This document shows, piece after piece, positions 1 to 9,170 of a stretch of DNA of 64,000 bases; positions within the stretch are counted from its first letter, which is position 1; every line of letters starts with the position of its first letter. Source of the stretch: G965233625 sp965233625 (GTDB taxonomy: Bacteria; Planctomycetota; Planctomycetia; Pirellulales; Pirellulaceae); contig OZ247499.1 in the NCBI GenBank assembly GCA_965233625.1, positions 6,820,001-6,884,000 of the forward strand, given 5' to 3'. Under the pieces are notes generated by a model. The model saw only the letters and a program-made list of their open reading frames with translations, was not told the DNA's origin and did not search any database. Made by a program: the position numbers and the translations under genes.

Positions 1-27
1 GAAGAATTGCGCGAAGACGGCGTGTAG
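1..27 (+). CDS. 3' end of an upstream gene (partial)
   Basis: The first 27 bases read in frame as EELREDGV followed by TAG, which fits the C-terminus of a protein beginning before the window. It lies 30 bases upstream of the kinase start. In planctomycetes such kinase-ATPase-TPR genes often follow an ECF sigma factor gene, but eight residues cannot identify it. Confidence 0.35.
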   Translation, partial: EELREDGV

Positions 28-57
28 ATCAAGTGAAAGATTCATCTGAAACAAGCT

Positions 58-3000
58 ATGGATTCTGACGACTGGTTTCAGATTGATATTGAACGCGTGC
101 TCGACCGGTTCGAGCAGCAGCGTCAGCAAGGCGGCGTCGATCTGAAGGCGTTTGTCGCGTTGTTGCCCGCAGAGCAGCAAGCAGATAGCGGTCTGCTGGA
201 TGAACTGGTCCGTATTGAGTTGGAATACAACTGGCGGGAGTGGCGGCAGCAGACGAATGCGCCGCGGCCGCCGCTGCTCGAAACGTACGCGGAACAGTTG
301 CCGGCGTTGCAATTATCGGTCGATCTGATCTGCGAAGAATTTGAACTGCGATGGCGATGGGGCGATTCGCCCAGCCGCGAAGAATTGCCCGGCCGGTTCC
401 CGCAATTCGCCGTGGAACTGCGTCAGCCAGACGCCGGAATCGGGCGACGCATCGCCGCTGCTGCGACGTTGCAGATGGACACGCAGGGCGTTGCAGCGCC
501 ATCCACGCGTCCAGGTTCTATCGGTGAACAGCCCGGCGACAGTGATTGGCCGCCGGCGCCGCAGCAACTGAGCATCGGGCGTTACCACGCGGACCGGCTA
601 ATTGGCTTTGGCGCCTTTGGTGCGGTTTACGCGGCGTTTGATCCGCAGTTGCAGCGGGAGGTTGCCGTTAAGACACCGCATCCGCGGATTGCAGCGCGGG
701 GCGATTTTTCTTCGATCCTGCGCGAAGCACGTCTGGCCGCACGGTTGCAGCATCCCAACATTGTCCGCGTGTACGACGTGGTGGCGGATGATAGCACGCA
801 GTACATCGTTTCCGAATTGATCCGCGGCCGGTCGCTGGCGCAGCAACTGATGGCGGGATCTCTGGAACTGGTTGAAGCGGCGCATATGGTGGCGACGGTT
901 GCCACTGCGTTGCATGCAGCGCACGAAGCCGGGCTGGTGCACCGGGACATCAAGCCAGCCAACATTCTCATCGATCAGCAGGGCCAGCCGTTTGTGGTGG
1001 ATTTCGGTCTGGCGACGCCTCTGGATCAGCAATCGCCGGGTGTTTCCGGCACGCCTGCCTACATGGCGCCCGAGCAGATACGCGGCGAAGAGGATGTGGT
1101 GGATCAGCGGGCGGATATCTGGAGCCTGGGCGTTGTTCTTTACGAATTGCTGTGCGGTCAGCGGCCCTTCGTTGGCGATGTGGGCGATACCTTCGCGGCT
1201 ATCTTGCGAGAACCGCCGCCGCCTCTCCATCGAAACGGTGCGCCGGTTCCGCCTCAGCTTGCCGGTATCTGTCAGCGGTGCCTGGCGAAAGATAAAACGC
1301 AGCGGTACGCCACCGCGGCGGAACTGGCCGCCGACCTGCTGGATTACGGCGCCGGACCGCCCGCGGGCGATGCTGGCACGGGCGCCGGAAATCTACCGCA
1401 CCTGCCGGGTGAATTTGTCGGGCGGCAACGCGAGCTTTCTGAAATCACCACCGCACTGCGCGAAACTGCCCGTGGCCGCCTGGTCACCTTGTCTGGCCCG
1501 GGCGGTATGGGCAAGACGCGGCTGAGCGTTGAGGCTGCCCGGCAGTTGCAGGCAAGTTTCCCCGGCGGCTGCTGGCTGGTGGAACTGGCGAACGTTGACA
1601 CCGCAGCAGGCATCGCCAACGCCGTGCTTGAAGCCTTGCAGACGCCTCTGACAGGCGAGGCGACGCCGGTTGAAAAGGTATCGCAGGTGCTGGAATACCG
1701 GCCGCCGTTGCTGCTGGTTCTTGATAACTTCGAACAGGTCGTTCAGCACGCGGCAAGCACCGTCGCGGTCTGGCGGAAGGCGGCGCCGCATATCAGCATG
1801 CTGGCGACCTGCCGGGGACCGCTTGGGCTGGCGGATGAACGCGAAATCGAGATCGCACCGCTGCCAATCCCTGACACCGCGATGGAGACGCTGGACGTCG
1901 AGGCGATTGGCTCCATCGAAAGCGTGCAACTCTTCGTCCAGCGTGCTGCCGAGGTGCGAAAGGGTTTTACGCTGACTGGCGACAATGCTTCGACCCTGGC
2001 GGATATCTGTCACCGGCTGGAGGGCGTACCGCTGGCGATTGAACTTGCCGCTGCCCGGTGCAAACTGCTTCAACCGCAACAGGTGCTAAAAAAACTGGAC
2101 GACCGCCTGAACTTCCTACGCTCAACGCGGCGCGACCTGCCGCGGCGGCAACAGACGATGGCGGGCGCCATTGAGTGGAGCTTTGATCTGCTTGACCCGG
2201 TCCAGCGAAGCGTGTTTCTGCAAGCGGCCTACATGCCGGGCGGCCTCTCGCTGGTAGCGGCGGAAGCGATTTTACTGGCCCGCGATCTGACGGATGCAGC
2301 GGACGGCGCCGGTGAAGAAACGGTGCTGGATACACTGCAAAGCCTCTGCGAACAATGCCTGATCCGCGTGGTTGATACACCGGGCGGACCGCGGTTTCAG
2401 ATGTATCAGACGATCAGCGAATTCGGCCGCCAGCGGCTGCACGCCGCTTTTAGCTCTGAGCAGCTTGAAGCGCTCGATGCCCGGGCGAGCGACTACTTTG
2501 TCTCCTATCTTGAAGCATGGTCGTCGCGGCTGAATACAGCGGATGATGTGGAAGCGATCGACCGCGTAATTGCTGAGGCGGACAACGCCCTGGCGATCTA
2601 TGCCCGCGCAATGCAACCAGCAGCAGGCATGGCGCCGGACGTTGAAACCGCGGCCCGCATCGCGTTGGCCTTGGATGAGCCGTTTGGCATCCGCGGCCGG
2701 GTGGAGCAGCGGGTCGAGCGGCTGGAAGCCGTGCTGGCGGCGCCGGAGGAATATCGTGCGAAGCTTCTCACGGCGTTGGCTCACGCCTGCCAGTCGTGTG
2801 GGCAGTGGGATAAAGCGTCGCAGTCGGCAACTAACGCTGTCGCTGCCGCGCGGCAGGCAGGTGTTGCAGAAGATCTCTCTGCGGCGCTGTGGCGTCTGGG
2901 GGATATTCTCGCGGCGCGGGGCGAACTGCGTGAAGCGCGGGAGCTGTTTGTTGAAGCTCAGGAGCATGCGACTACGGCCGGTTGGCAGACGGGACTGGTG

Positions 3001-3903
3001 CGGTCGCTGACCAGCCAAGGCGTTGTGGCGTGGCGTGAGGGAGATTATCCGCTGGCGCTTTCGTACTACGAACATGCACGATCACTCGCCTCGGCCAGCG
3101 GCAACGAGGCAGGGCTGGCGCAGATACTACGGCAGCAGGCGCATGTGCTGCGTGTGCACGGCGAATTCGCGCAGGCGACGGCCCGCTTTGAAGAGGCCGA
3201 ACTCTTCGCACGCAGACGTGGAGACTGGCGCCTCACGCATCTGGCACTGGCGGGGCAAGCCACGGTGCTGGCTGAGGAAGGGCAGTACGATGCGGCGATT
3301 GCCAAGTATCAGCAGGCGCAAGCAATGTCGCGGCGGATGGGCGATCTGCGTGGTGTGGCTGTGAATCGTGGTAACGAGGGGCTGGCGCTGGCCGATGTAG
3401 GAAAGCACGCCGAAGCGATTCACTGCTTCACCGAGGCGGAAGCCATCAACGGGCAACTGAAGAACGACGCGGCGCGAGCCATCAATCTCAGCAACCGTGC
3501 CGTAAGCACTGCCGCCCTGGGTGATCTGCAAGCAGCCGTGGGCTTGCTCGATACGGCGGAACCCTTCCATCGCGAAAGCGGCAACCGGCAGCAACTGGCA
3601 ATCGATATGGCCGAACGCGCCGGCATCGCCCTGGCCCAAGGCGATGCTTCGCACGCCAGTCAGTTGATGGAGCAGGCGATTGACGAATACCGGGCGATGG
3701 GCGTAAGTCATTCCGTGGAATACCTGCATTTCCTAGCGGTCGCCACCCAAGCGGCAGCAACAACAGGCGATGCAGACACTGCGACGCATTACGCCACCGC
3801 GGCGTTGCAACTGGCCGCAGATCTGGGCGTAGATGCGCATCATCCGCGCGAACGACTGGTCCGCGATTTCGTGCAGGTTCAGCAGTTTCTGGATGCGAAC
3901 TGA
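58..3903 (+). CDS. Ser/Thr protein kinase fused to AfsR/LuxR-type NTPase and TPR repeats
   Basis: This is a 1281-aa signalling protein. Residues 1-170 are an uncharacterised N-terminal region. A Hanks-type kinase follows at about 173-430, with glycine loop GFGAFGAV, catalytic HRDIKPAN (295-302), DFG and APE motifs, so it should be active. A STAND/NB-ARC-like ATPase follows, with a P-loop GPGGMGKT at 480-487 and the WSFDLL segment typical of AfsR/BTAD-type regulators. The C-terminal 400 residues are TPR-like helical repeats rich in Ala, Glu and Gln. There is no DNA-binding helix-turn-helix and no membrane helix, so it is probably a cytoplasmic scaffold or switch. The architecture is known in planctomycetes; partner and target are unknown. 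No strong ribosome binding site precedes the ATG. Confidence 0.93.
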   Translation: MDSDDWFQIDIERVLDRFEQQRQQGGVDLKAFVALLPAEQQADSGLLDELVRIELEYNWREWRQQTNAPRPPLLETYAEQLPALQLSVDLICEEFELRWRWGDSPSREELPGRFPQFAVELRQPDAGIGRRIAAAATLQMDTQGVAAPSTRPGSIGEQPGDSDWPPAPQQLSIGRYHADRLIGFGAFGAVYAAFDPQLQREVAVKTPHPRIAARGDFSSILREARLAARLQHPNIVRVYDVVADDSTQYIVSELIRGRSLAQQLMAGSLELVEAAHMVATVATALHAAHEAGLVHRDIKPANILIDQQGQPFVVDFGLATPLDQQSPGVSGTPAYMAPEQIRGEEDVVDQRADIWSLGVVLYELLCGQRPFVGDVGDTFAAILREPPPPLHRNGAPVPPQLAGICQRCLAKDKTQRYATAAELAADLLDYGAGPPAGDAGTGAGNLPHLPGEFVGRQRELSEITTALRETARGRLVTLSGPGGMGKTRLSVEAARQLQASFPGGCWLVELANVDTAAGIANAVLEALQTPLTGEATPVEKVSQVLEYRPPLLLVLDNFEQVVQHAASTVAVWRKAAPHISMLATCRGPLGLADEREIEIAPLPIPDTAMETLDVEAIGSIESVQLFVQRAAEVRKGFTLTGDNASTLADICHRLEGVPLAIELAAARCKLLQPQQVLKKLDDRLNFLRSTRRDLPRRQQTMAGAIEWSFDLLDPVQRSVFLQAAYMPGGLSLVAAEAILLARDLTDAADGAGEETVLDTLQSLCEQCLIRVVDTPGGPRFQMYQTISEFGRQRLHAAFSSEQLEALDARASDYFVSYLEAWSSRLNTADDVEAIDRVIAEADNALAIYARAMQPAAGMAPDVETAARIALALDEPFGIRGRVEQRVERLEAVLAAPEEYRAKLLTALAHACQSCGQWDKASQSATNAVAAARQAGVAEDLSAALWRLGDILAARGELREARELFVEAQEHATTAGWQTGLVRSLTSQGVVAWREGDYPLALSYYEHARSLASASGNEAGLAQILRQQAHVLRVHGEFAQATARFEEAELFARRRGDWRLTHLALAGQATVLAEEGQYDAAIAKYQQAQAMSRRMGDLRGVAVNRGNEGLALADVGKHAEAIHCFTEAEAINGQLKNDAARAINLSNRAVSTAALGDLQAAVGLLDTAEPFHRESGNRQQLAIDMAERAGIALAQGDASHASQLMEQAIDEYRAMGVSHSVEYLHFLAVATQAAATTGDADTATHYATAALQLAADLGVDAHHPRERLVRDFVQVQQFLDAN

Positions 3904-4006
3904 ACCGGCATGGCGGGAATCATCCGCAACTTCTGGGCGGTTTGGACGTTCAACAGGTGTCGCTTTGCGCTTTCATCTGTCCACTGTTCGACTGGGATCA
4001 CCTAAT

Positions 4007-5275
4007 ATGAATCGTCCGCTGATGGCCGTTACGCTGCTGACCGCTTTAGTACACTGCTCCGCCTGGGTAGCGGCGGAAGACTGGACCCGCTTCCGTGGAC
4101 CTGGCGGCTCTGGCATCAGTAGCGAGACGGTGCTGCCTGTCGAATTCAGCGACACGAAGCATCTGAAGTGGAAGACTTCGCTTCCCGGCGCCGGTTCTTC
4201 CAGCCCCGTGGTGTCAGGCAATCATATCTTTTTGACCTGCTACAAAGGCACGGGAAACGATGTGGTGCGTTACCTGGTTTGTGTGCTCCGCGACACCGGG
4301 AAAATCGCCTGGCAGAAAACGATTGAAACCGTCACGCCCGAAGACGCTTACCGCGGCTTTATCAATGAGCATGGATACGCCAGCAATACGCCGGTGACCG
4401 ATGGGAAGCATGTGTTCGCCTTCTTCGGCAAATCGGGCGTCTTTGCTTTCGATTTCGAGGGCAAGCAACTGTGGCAGACCGGCGTAGGCACCAGTTCCAG
4501 TAACCGCCGTTGGGGCTCTGCAGCCAGCCTGACGCTCTACAAAAATACCGTCATTGTCAACGCCGCCGAAGAAAGCCGCACGATCTATGCGTTGAACAAG
4601 GCTGACGGCAAAGAAGTGTGGAAGGCGAAGGCCAATTCCCTGGAACTGGCTTACGGCACGCCTACCCTGGTGAAAACAACCGGGGGCAAAGAGGAACTGG
4701 TGATTGGTGTGCCGGGCGAGGTCTGGGCATTGAATCCGGACAACGGCAAACTCAACTGGTACGCCGAAACCCGGTTAACCGGTAATCTCAGCCCGAGTGT
4801 CGTGGCCGGCGACGGCGTGGTGTACGCGTTTGGTGGTTTTCAGTCTTCGGGCAGCGTGGCCATCCGTACGGGCGGCAGTAAAGATGTGACGAAAGATAAC
4901 ACAGTCTGGAGCACACGTAACAGCTCTTACGTGGCTACACCTCTGCTTTACCAGGGCCACCTGTACTGGGTGGACGACCGGGGCTACGCGAACTGCACGT
5001 CGGCAAAAACGGGCGAGTCCGTATATCGCGAGCGGTTGCGCGGCGTTTCTGGCGGCGGGCGGCCGTTTTACGCATCACCCGTTCTGGCAGGTGGTAAGCT
5101 TTATGTGCCGAGCCGCCGTAGCGGCGTCTTCGTCTTTGCCGCCAAGCCTGAATTCGAGCAACTTGCCCAGAACAAATTTGCAGGCGACAACACAGACTTC
5201 AACGCAACGCCGGCCATCAGTAACGGCCAGATGCTCATCCGCTCCGATAGTCATCTGTACTGCATTGCGAAATAA
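4007..5275 (+). CDS. Secreted PQQ-like beta-propeller protein
   Basis: This 422-aa protein starts with a signal peptide (hydrophobic stretch MAVTLLTALVHCSAWVAA, cleavage near AA-ED) followed by WTRFRGPGGSG, the usual opening of planctomycete PQQ-like beta-propeller (BamB/WD40-like) proteins. Repeating blades with GxxWALNPDNGKLNWY-type motifs run to the end. I chose the ATG at 4007 because it begins the signal peptide; the frame stays open upstream to 3833, but that would put 58 unrelated residues in front. It probably acts outside the cytoplasmic membrane. The family binds partners or scaffolds complexes; enzymatic PQQ use is not shown. It is likely a single-gene unit. Confidence 0.9.
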   Translation: MNRPLMAVTLLTALVHCSAWVAAEDWTRFRGPGGSGISSETVLPVEFSDTKHLKWKTSLPGAGSSSPVVSGNHIFLTCYKGTGNDVVRYLVCVLRDTGKIAWQKTIETVTPEDAYRGFINEHGYASNTPVTDGKHVFAFFGKSGVFAFDFEGKQLWQTGVGTSSSNRRWGSAASLTLYKNTVIVNAAEESRTIYALNKADGKEVWKAKANSLELAYGTPTLVKTTGGKEELVIGVPGEVWALNPDNGKLNWYAETRLTGNLSPSVVAGDGVVYAFGGFQSSGSVAIRTGGSKDVTKDNTVWSTRNSSYVATPLLYQGHLYWVDDRGYANCTSAKTGESVYRERLRGVSGGGRPFYASPVLAGGKLYVPSRRSGVFVFAAKPEFEQLAQNKFAGDNTDFNATPAISNGQMLIRSDSHLYCIAK

Positions 5276-5290
5276 CACGTCGCAAAATCT

Positions 5291-5320
5291 TTGTAAGCCG
5301 CAGTCTTTTACCGCTACAAT
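5291..5320 (+). promoter_or_regulatory. Candidate sigma70-type promoter
   Basis: TTGTAA at 5291-5296 and TACAAT at 5315-5320 are separated by 18 bases and lie just upstream of the oxidoreductase start at 5367. This is only a motif match. Confidence 0.35.
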
Positions 5321-5366
5321 GAAGGATTGCTCTTACCTTTCTTAAAACCAGGGAAGCTACTCTGAT

Positions 5367-6803
5367 ATGAAACCAGGCAACACAGCTTTGAACCGCCGTA
5401 GGTTTATCCAGTCGGGCGTCGCCGCAGGCGCGATCCTCGCAACCTCTTCATCCCAGCTGTTTGCAGCTGCGAATGATGCGGTCAACATCGGTCTGATTGG
5501 TTGCGGTGGACGCGGCGGCCAGTTGATGAACTACTTCGGGAAAATCAGCGGTGTGAATGTCACCGGGCTGTACGACCCCGATCCTGGTCGCGTGGGGCCG
5601 ATGGGGCGACGTTTCCCGAAGGCACGCAAGTATGCGGAGATGGACAAACTGCTGGCGGACAAAAGCATCGACGCGGTCGTCATTGCCACCTGTAACCATT
5701 GGCACTGCCTAGCCGCGATCCGCGCGATGGAAGCCGGCAAAGATGTTTACGTCGAGAAGCCGCTTTCGCACAGCCAGTGGGAAGGTCAGCAGACCGTCGC
5801 CGCGGCGCGGAAGTACAAACGCATCTGCCAGGTCGGTACGCAACAACGTTCTGATCCGATGCAGGCGGAAATCAAAAACTTCCTGCACAAAGAAAAGGCG
5901 CTCGGCAATATCCTGTCAGCCCGCGTCAACCGCTACGGCAGACGTGGCGCCATCGGCAAACGCTCCAGCCCGCTGACCGTTGATCCGAAGATCAATTACG
6001 AAGCATGGCTCGGCCCGGCTCAGAAGCAGCCGCTTTACCGGGACTCTTTGCACTATGACTGGCACTGGGACTGGAACACCGGCTCTGGCGAAATGGGCAA
6101 CTGGGGCGTGCATGTGCTGGACGACCTGCGCAACAACGTGTTCCAGGACAAAGTCAGCCTGCCGAAGCGCATCGTCGGCGGCGGTGGACGCGTAGTCTGG
6201 AACGACGCGGGCAACACGCCGAATGTGCACTTCGTCTACTTCGATACCGGCGAAATCCCCGTCGTGATCGGCCTTAGCAATCTGCCCAACGCCAAGCATC
6301 CCGGCCCTGGTAGCGGTTACATCGCCTACTGTGAAGGCGGCCGCCTGGAAGGTCAGCGTGGTGGAGCCAAAGCGTTTGATAAAGATGGCAAGCTGATTAA
6401 GACGTTCAAGGGCCTCGGCGGTAACATGCTGCATCAGCAGAACTTTATCGACGCCGTCCGTTCGCGCGATGCTTCTTCGCTGAACACCGACGTCGAAGTG
6501 GGCCACCTCTCGACCGGCTGGTGCAACTTGGCCAACATCGCCTACCGCGCCGGCAAAACCTTCTCGCACAAAGCGGCGAAGGAAGTCAGCGGCGACCGTG
6601 GCGTATGGAGCAGCCTGCTGGAAGAAACCCAGGCTCACCTTGCTTCGCATCGCATGAACATTGAGAACCCTCAAATCAAACTCAGCCCCGTGCTGACGGT
6701 TGACGTTGAGAAAGAAGTGTTCACCGGCGAATATGCAGAGATGGCCAACGAATTCCTCAAGCGGCAATACCGCTCTGGCTACGAAGTGCCCGAAATCGCC
6801 TAA
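5367..6803 (+). CDS. Tat-exported Gfo/Idh/MocA family oxidoreductase
   Basis: This 478-aa protein opens with a twin-arginine signal (NRRRFIQSG at 9-17, hydrophobic core to about residue 34), so it is expected to fold with its nucleotide in the cytoplasm and be exported. A Rossmann motif GLIGCGGRGG is at 42-51. The family EKP motif is at 130-132, with the preceding TCNHWH resembling the usual TPDHWH. The C-terminal half is the Gfo/Idh/MocA substrate domain, including a W- and G-rich segment DWHWDWNTGSGEMGNWG. Such proteins are greatly expanded in planctomycetes and act on sugars or sugar derivatives; the substrate here is unknown. It is followed by a GC-rich repeat and a good terminator. Confidence 0.93.
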   Translation: MKPGNTALNRRRFIQSGVAAGAILATSSSQLFAAANDAVNIGLIGCGGRGGQLMNYFGKISGVNVTGLYDPDPGRVGPMGRRFPKARKYAEMDKLLADKSIDAVVIATCNHWHCLAAIRAMEAGKDVYVEKPLSHSQWEGQQTVAAARKYKRICQVGTQQRSDPMQAEIKNFLHKEKALGNILSARVNRYGRRGAIGKRSSPLTVDPKINYEAWLGPAQKQPLYRDSLHYDWHWDWNTGSGEMGNWGVHVLDDLRNNVFQDKVSLPKRIVGGGGRVVWNDAGNTPNVHFVYFDTGEIPVVIGLSNLPNAKHPGPGSGYIAYCEGGRLEGQRGGAKAFDKDGKLIKTFKGLGGNMLHQQNFIDAVRSRDASSLNTDVEVGHLSTGWCNLANIAYRAGKTFSHKAAKEVSGDRGVWSSLLEETQAHLASHRMNIENPQIKLSPVLTVDVEKEVFTGEYAEMANEFLKRQYRSGYEVPEIA

Positions 6804-6855
6804 AGCCATTGGTCAACGGAAACCCTATACCGCTGACAACAGGTTAAAACCACGT

Positions 6856-6893
6856 CCCCTCGCCCCTCTGGGGAGAGGGTTAGGGTGAGGGGA
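6856..6893. repeat. GC-rich inverted repeat (CCCCTC...GAGGGG type)
   Basis: The segment has runs CCCCTCGCCCCTCTGGGGAG and then GAGGGTTAGGGTGAGGGG, which can fold on themselves, and continues as GAGGGG-AGTCA-CCCCTC to about 6903. From memory, very similar sequences are scattered between genes in many unrelated bacteria. It sits between the oxidoreductase stop and the terminator. Confidence 0.6.
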
Positions 6894-6945
6894 GTCACCC
6901 CTCCCTTCTAACTCCCGCAGTCGTAGCATCAGCCACTGGCACACC

Positions 6946-6986
6946 AACGCAAGCGCAACCACACCGGTTCCGCTTGCGTTTTTTTC
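6946..6986 (+). terminator. Intrinsic terminator
   Basis: A perfect 10-bp stem, AACGCAAGCG (6946-6955) with CGCTTGCGTT (6971-6980), has a 15-base loop and is followed by a run of T. It ends transcription of the Gfo/Idh gene and abuts the stop codon of the convergent FAD oxidoreductase gene. Confidence 0.85.
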
Positions 6987-7979
6987 TTAGCCCAGCACTT
7001 TCTCCGCCAGCGCCAGCCCGCTGAGATAGGCGCCTTCTACACGCGGCCCGCCGCACCAGTCGCCGCAGGCGCCCAGTTGCAGTTCGCCGTCGAACAGGCA
7101 GTGTTCATCCAGCGGCTCTACGGGAAGTGCATACCGCCAGCGATGCGCCGATGCGGCTGCGTGCGGCGCCGCGTCGAGGCCCGTCGCCTGCCAGAAAGCG
7201 TCCAGCAGCGCGGGCAGGACTTCCTCCCGCGTCTGTTCCAGATGCTGCTGCGACCACTCCGGGCTGCCGTGTAGCACCCAGCAGTCGTACTTTGTCGAAC
7301 GCTGCGGTTTGCTGCTGTTGCGGGCGATCCAGGACAGGGGCGAACCTTCCACAAATGCTGCGTTATACGGCAACGGCAGTGGTTCCTTAAACGCAACCAT
7401 CGCGGCCCAGCACGGTGCAATCTCCGCCTGTTGCACTTTCGTACAGAAGTCCGGGAATGCAGCGGTGAGTTCCGCCGTCTGTGGCCCTGGTGCGTTTAGC
7501 AGCAGCACATCAAAGGCGCCGTCAACCGGCTCGCCTTCAGCTTCCAGGCGCCAGATGTTGTCACTGCGACGGATATTTGTCACGCGTGTCTGACGCTGCA
7601 CGTTCAACCCGTCGGCGAGATGTTTTCCCAACGCATTCATCGCCGGTGTGCCCACATAGCGGACAGTGTCTTTGCTAACCGGCTGAAACAGCCCCTGCTC
7701 TAGCGAACCAATGCGGACGTCCCAGGGCGCCACCACACCTTCCGCGATCCAGGCTTCCACCTGCGGTTGCATGGCAGCGTCTTTGACGGTGAAGTACTGG
7801 GCGCCGTGGTCAAACGCCATTTCGTCTTCGCCCCGGCGGGTCGAGAGCCGTCCGCCCACGCCGCGGCTTTTGTCAAACACCGTCACCCGGTGGCCCGCTG
7901 CTTTCAACTTCCCGGCGCAGATCAGCCCTGCCATGCCGGCGCCGATGATGGCGACGTTACTACCAAGGTTTTCCGCCAT
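6987..7979 (-). CDS. NAD(P)/FAD-dependent oxidoreductase (renalase-like amine oxidase fold)
   Basis: This 330-aa protein has the FAD dinucleotide-binding motif AIIGAGMAGLICA near residues 10-22, then VTVFDKSRGVGGRLSTRR, the adjacent signature typical of the renalase/NAD(P)-binding amine-oxidase-like group. The C-terminus has the second FAD contact, LQLGACGDWCGGPRVEGAYLSG. It lacks a signal peptide and is presumably cytoplasmic. Substrate is unknown; family members oxidise reduced nicotinamide forms or amines. The DUF427 gene is oriented the same way but starts 538 bases further upstream, so co-transcription is possible but not shown. Confidence 0.85.
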   Translation of the reverse strand: MAENLGSNVAIIGAGMAGLICAGKLKAAGHRVTVFDKSRGVGGRLSTRRGEDEMAFDHGAQYFTVKDAAMQPQVEAWIAEGVVAPWDVRIGSLEQGLFQPVSKDTVRYVGTPAMNALGKHLADGLNVQRQTRVTNIRRSDNIWRLEAEGEPVDGAFDVLLLNAPGPQTAELTAAFPDFCTKVQQAEIAPCWAAMVAFKEPLPLPYNAAFVEGSPLSWIARNSSKPQRSTKYDCWVLHGSPEWSQQHLEQTREEVLPALLDAFWQATGLDAAPHAAASAHRWRYALPVEPLDEHCLFDGELQLGACGDWCGGPRVEGAYLSGLALAEKVLG

Positions 7980-8022
7980 GAATGCATCCGCTGTGAAGAA
8001 TTAGTTTTCGGCGTCAAACGGC

Positions 8023-8517
8023 TTACCAGCCCATGGTCCCTGGTTCGCCTTTGAACGGACCGGTGATGTTGGTGGTAATCCAGCCTCCATAAAACCCGCC
8101 GGGTTGTGGCTGCACCTGTTCGTCACCAACGTAACACGCCTGCATCGCCTGCGCATAGAAGGCCAGATGCCCGGCCATTTTTGCGAACGCCGGCGCCGGA
8201 GTATCATAACCCCATGCCGCCTGGCGCGCCGTTTGTCCGCCGGCGGAAACATCGTAGTACTGGGCCATTCCTTTCCACTCGCACCACGACTGCTGATCCA
8301 CGGGCGTCACCCGCTGCATGTTGATATCCGCTTGAGGGATGTAGTACACCGGCGGGTGGCTGGTTTCCAGCACACGGTAGGCTGACACTGTTTGAGCGAT
8401 GATCTCATCCTGATAAACCACCTTCACTTCCTCGCCTACGGGTTCAAGGCGTGGCGGTCGCGGGTAGTCCCAAACAGATTCCTGACCAGGGCCGGGTTTT
8501 TCGGGTTTCGGTCGCAT
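8023..8517 (-). CDS. DUF427 domain protein
   Basis: This protein is 164 aa from the ATG at 8517. The frame is open further upstream, but that part is antisense to the tspO gene and looks non-coding, so the start at MRPKPEKPG was chosen. The core has DUF427 features: ESVWDYPRPPRLEP near the N-terminus, a YYIPQADI segment and CEWKGMAQYYDV, then a C-terminal GGWITTNITGPFKGEPG. DUF427 proteins are small single-domain beta-rich proteins without an established reaction. Its 5' end is 43 bases beyond the start of the FAD oxidoreductase gene, which it may be transcribed with. Confidence 0.85.
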   Translation of the reverse strand: MRPKPEKPGPGQESVWDYPRPPRLEPVGEEVKVVYQDEIIAQTVSAYRVLETSHPPVYYIPQADINMQRVTPVDQQSWCEWKGMAQYYDVSAGGQTARQAAWGYDTPAPAFAKMAGHLAFYAQAMQACYVGDEQVQPQPGGFYGGWITTNITGPFKGEPGTMGW

Positions 8518-8685
8518 GATGTGCGTAGCTCCTGCGGTTTTAAACAGCACTATAGCGCCGCACGCCCGATTGACGAATTTTGCCTTGCCGCAAAGAATCT
8601 GACTGGAAAGAAGTACATGGGGCAGCCGGCCATTGTGGCGCTGGACGAACAATTCTTGAACCTGCATAAACGGACACAGCCACCC

Positions 8686-9165
8686 ATGAAACCCTGGATA
8701 CGATGGGCGGCGCTGCCCGGCTTCATCCTGTTTTGCCTGGTCGCGGGCGGGCTTGGATCCATTGCCACCACGCCTGAAATTGCGGGCTGGTATCAGACCC
8801 TTTCCAAGCCAAGCTGGAACCCGCCCAGTTGGGTGTTTGGTCCCGTCTGGTCCACGCTGTTTGTGATGATGGGCGTTGCCGCGTGGCTCGTCTGGCAGCA
8901 AGCCGGTTTCTGGGAAAAGCGGGTGCCGCTCTCGTTGTTCGGCGTGCAGATGGTGCTGAACGTCGCCTGGTCCTTCATCTTCTTCGGCATGCACCAGCCC
9001 GGCTGGGCGTTCGTCGAGATCGTGGCGCTCTGGCTGGCCATTGTCGCCACCATGGCGTCCTTCTATTTCCACTCCAAGCCCGCCTGCGGCCTGCTGGCGC
9101 CCTACCTGGCCTGGGTGAGTTTTGCCGGCGTGCTGAACTTCACCATCTGGCAGATGAATTTGTAG
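8686..9165 (+). CDS. tspO: TspO/MBR family membrane protein
   Basis: This 159-aa protein has five hydrophobic segments and the hallmarks of the translocator protein family: WYQTLSKPSWNPPSWVFGPVW in the first loop, LNVAWSFIFFG in the fourth helix and an aromatic C-terminal helix ending FTIWQMNL. TspO proteins bind porphyrins and hydrophobic ligands in the membrane and are linked to oxidative or light stress responses. I chose the ATG at 8686, which gives the usual family length. An in-frame ATG at 8617 has a better purine-rich site (GGAAAG) upstream and would add 23 residues, so the true start is uncertain. It diverges from the DUF427 gene. Confidence 0.92.
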   Translation: MKPWIRWAALPGFILFCLVAGGLGSIATTPEIAGWYQTLSKPSWNPPSWVFGPVWSTLFVMMGVAAWLVWQQAGFWEKRVPLSLFGVQMVLNVAWSFIFFGMHQPGWAFVEIVALWLAIVATMASFYFHSKPACGLLAPYLAWVSFAGVLNFTIWQMNL

Positions 9166-9170
9166 TAGTT

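Noticed and set aside
3833..4006. Upstream extension of the PQQ protein
   Set aside because: It would place unrelated residues before a clear signal peptide.
5916..6809. 297-codon frame on the - strand
   Set aside because: Antisense to the Gfo/Idh gene, with no recognisable motif.
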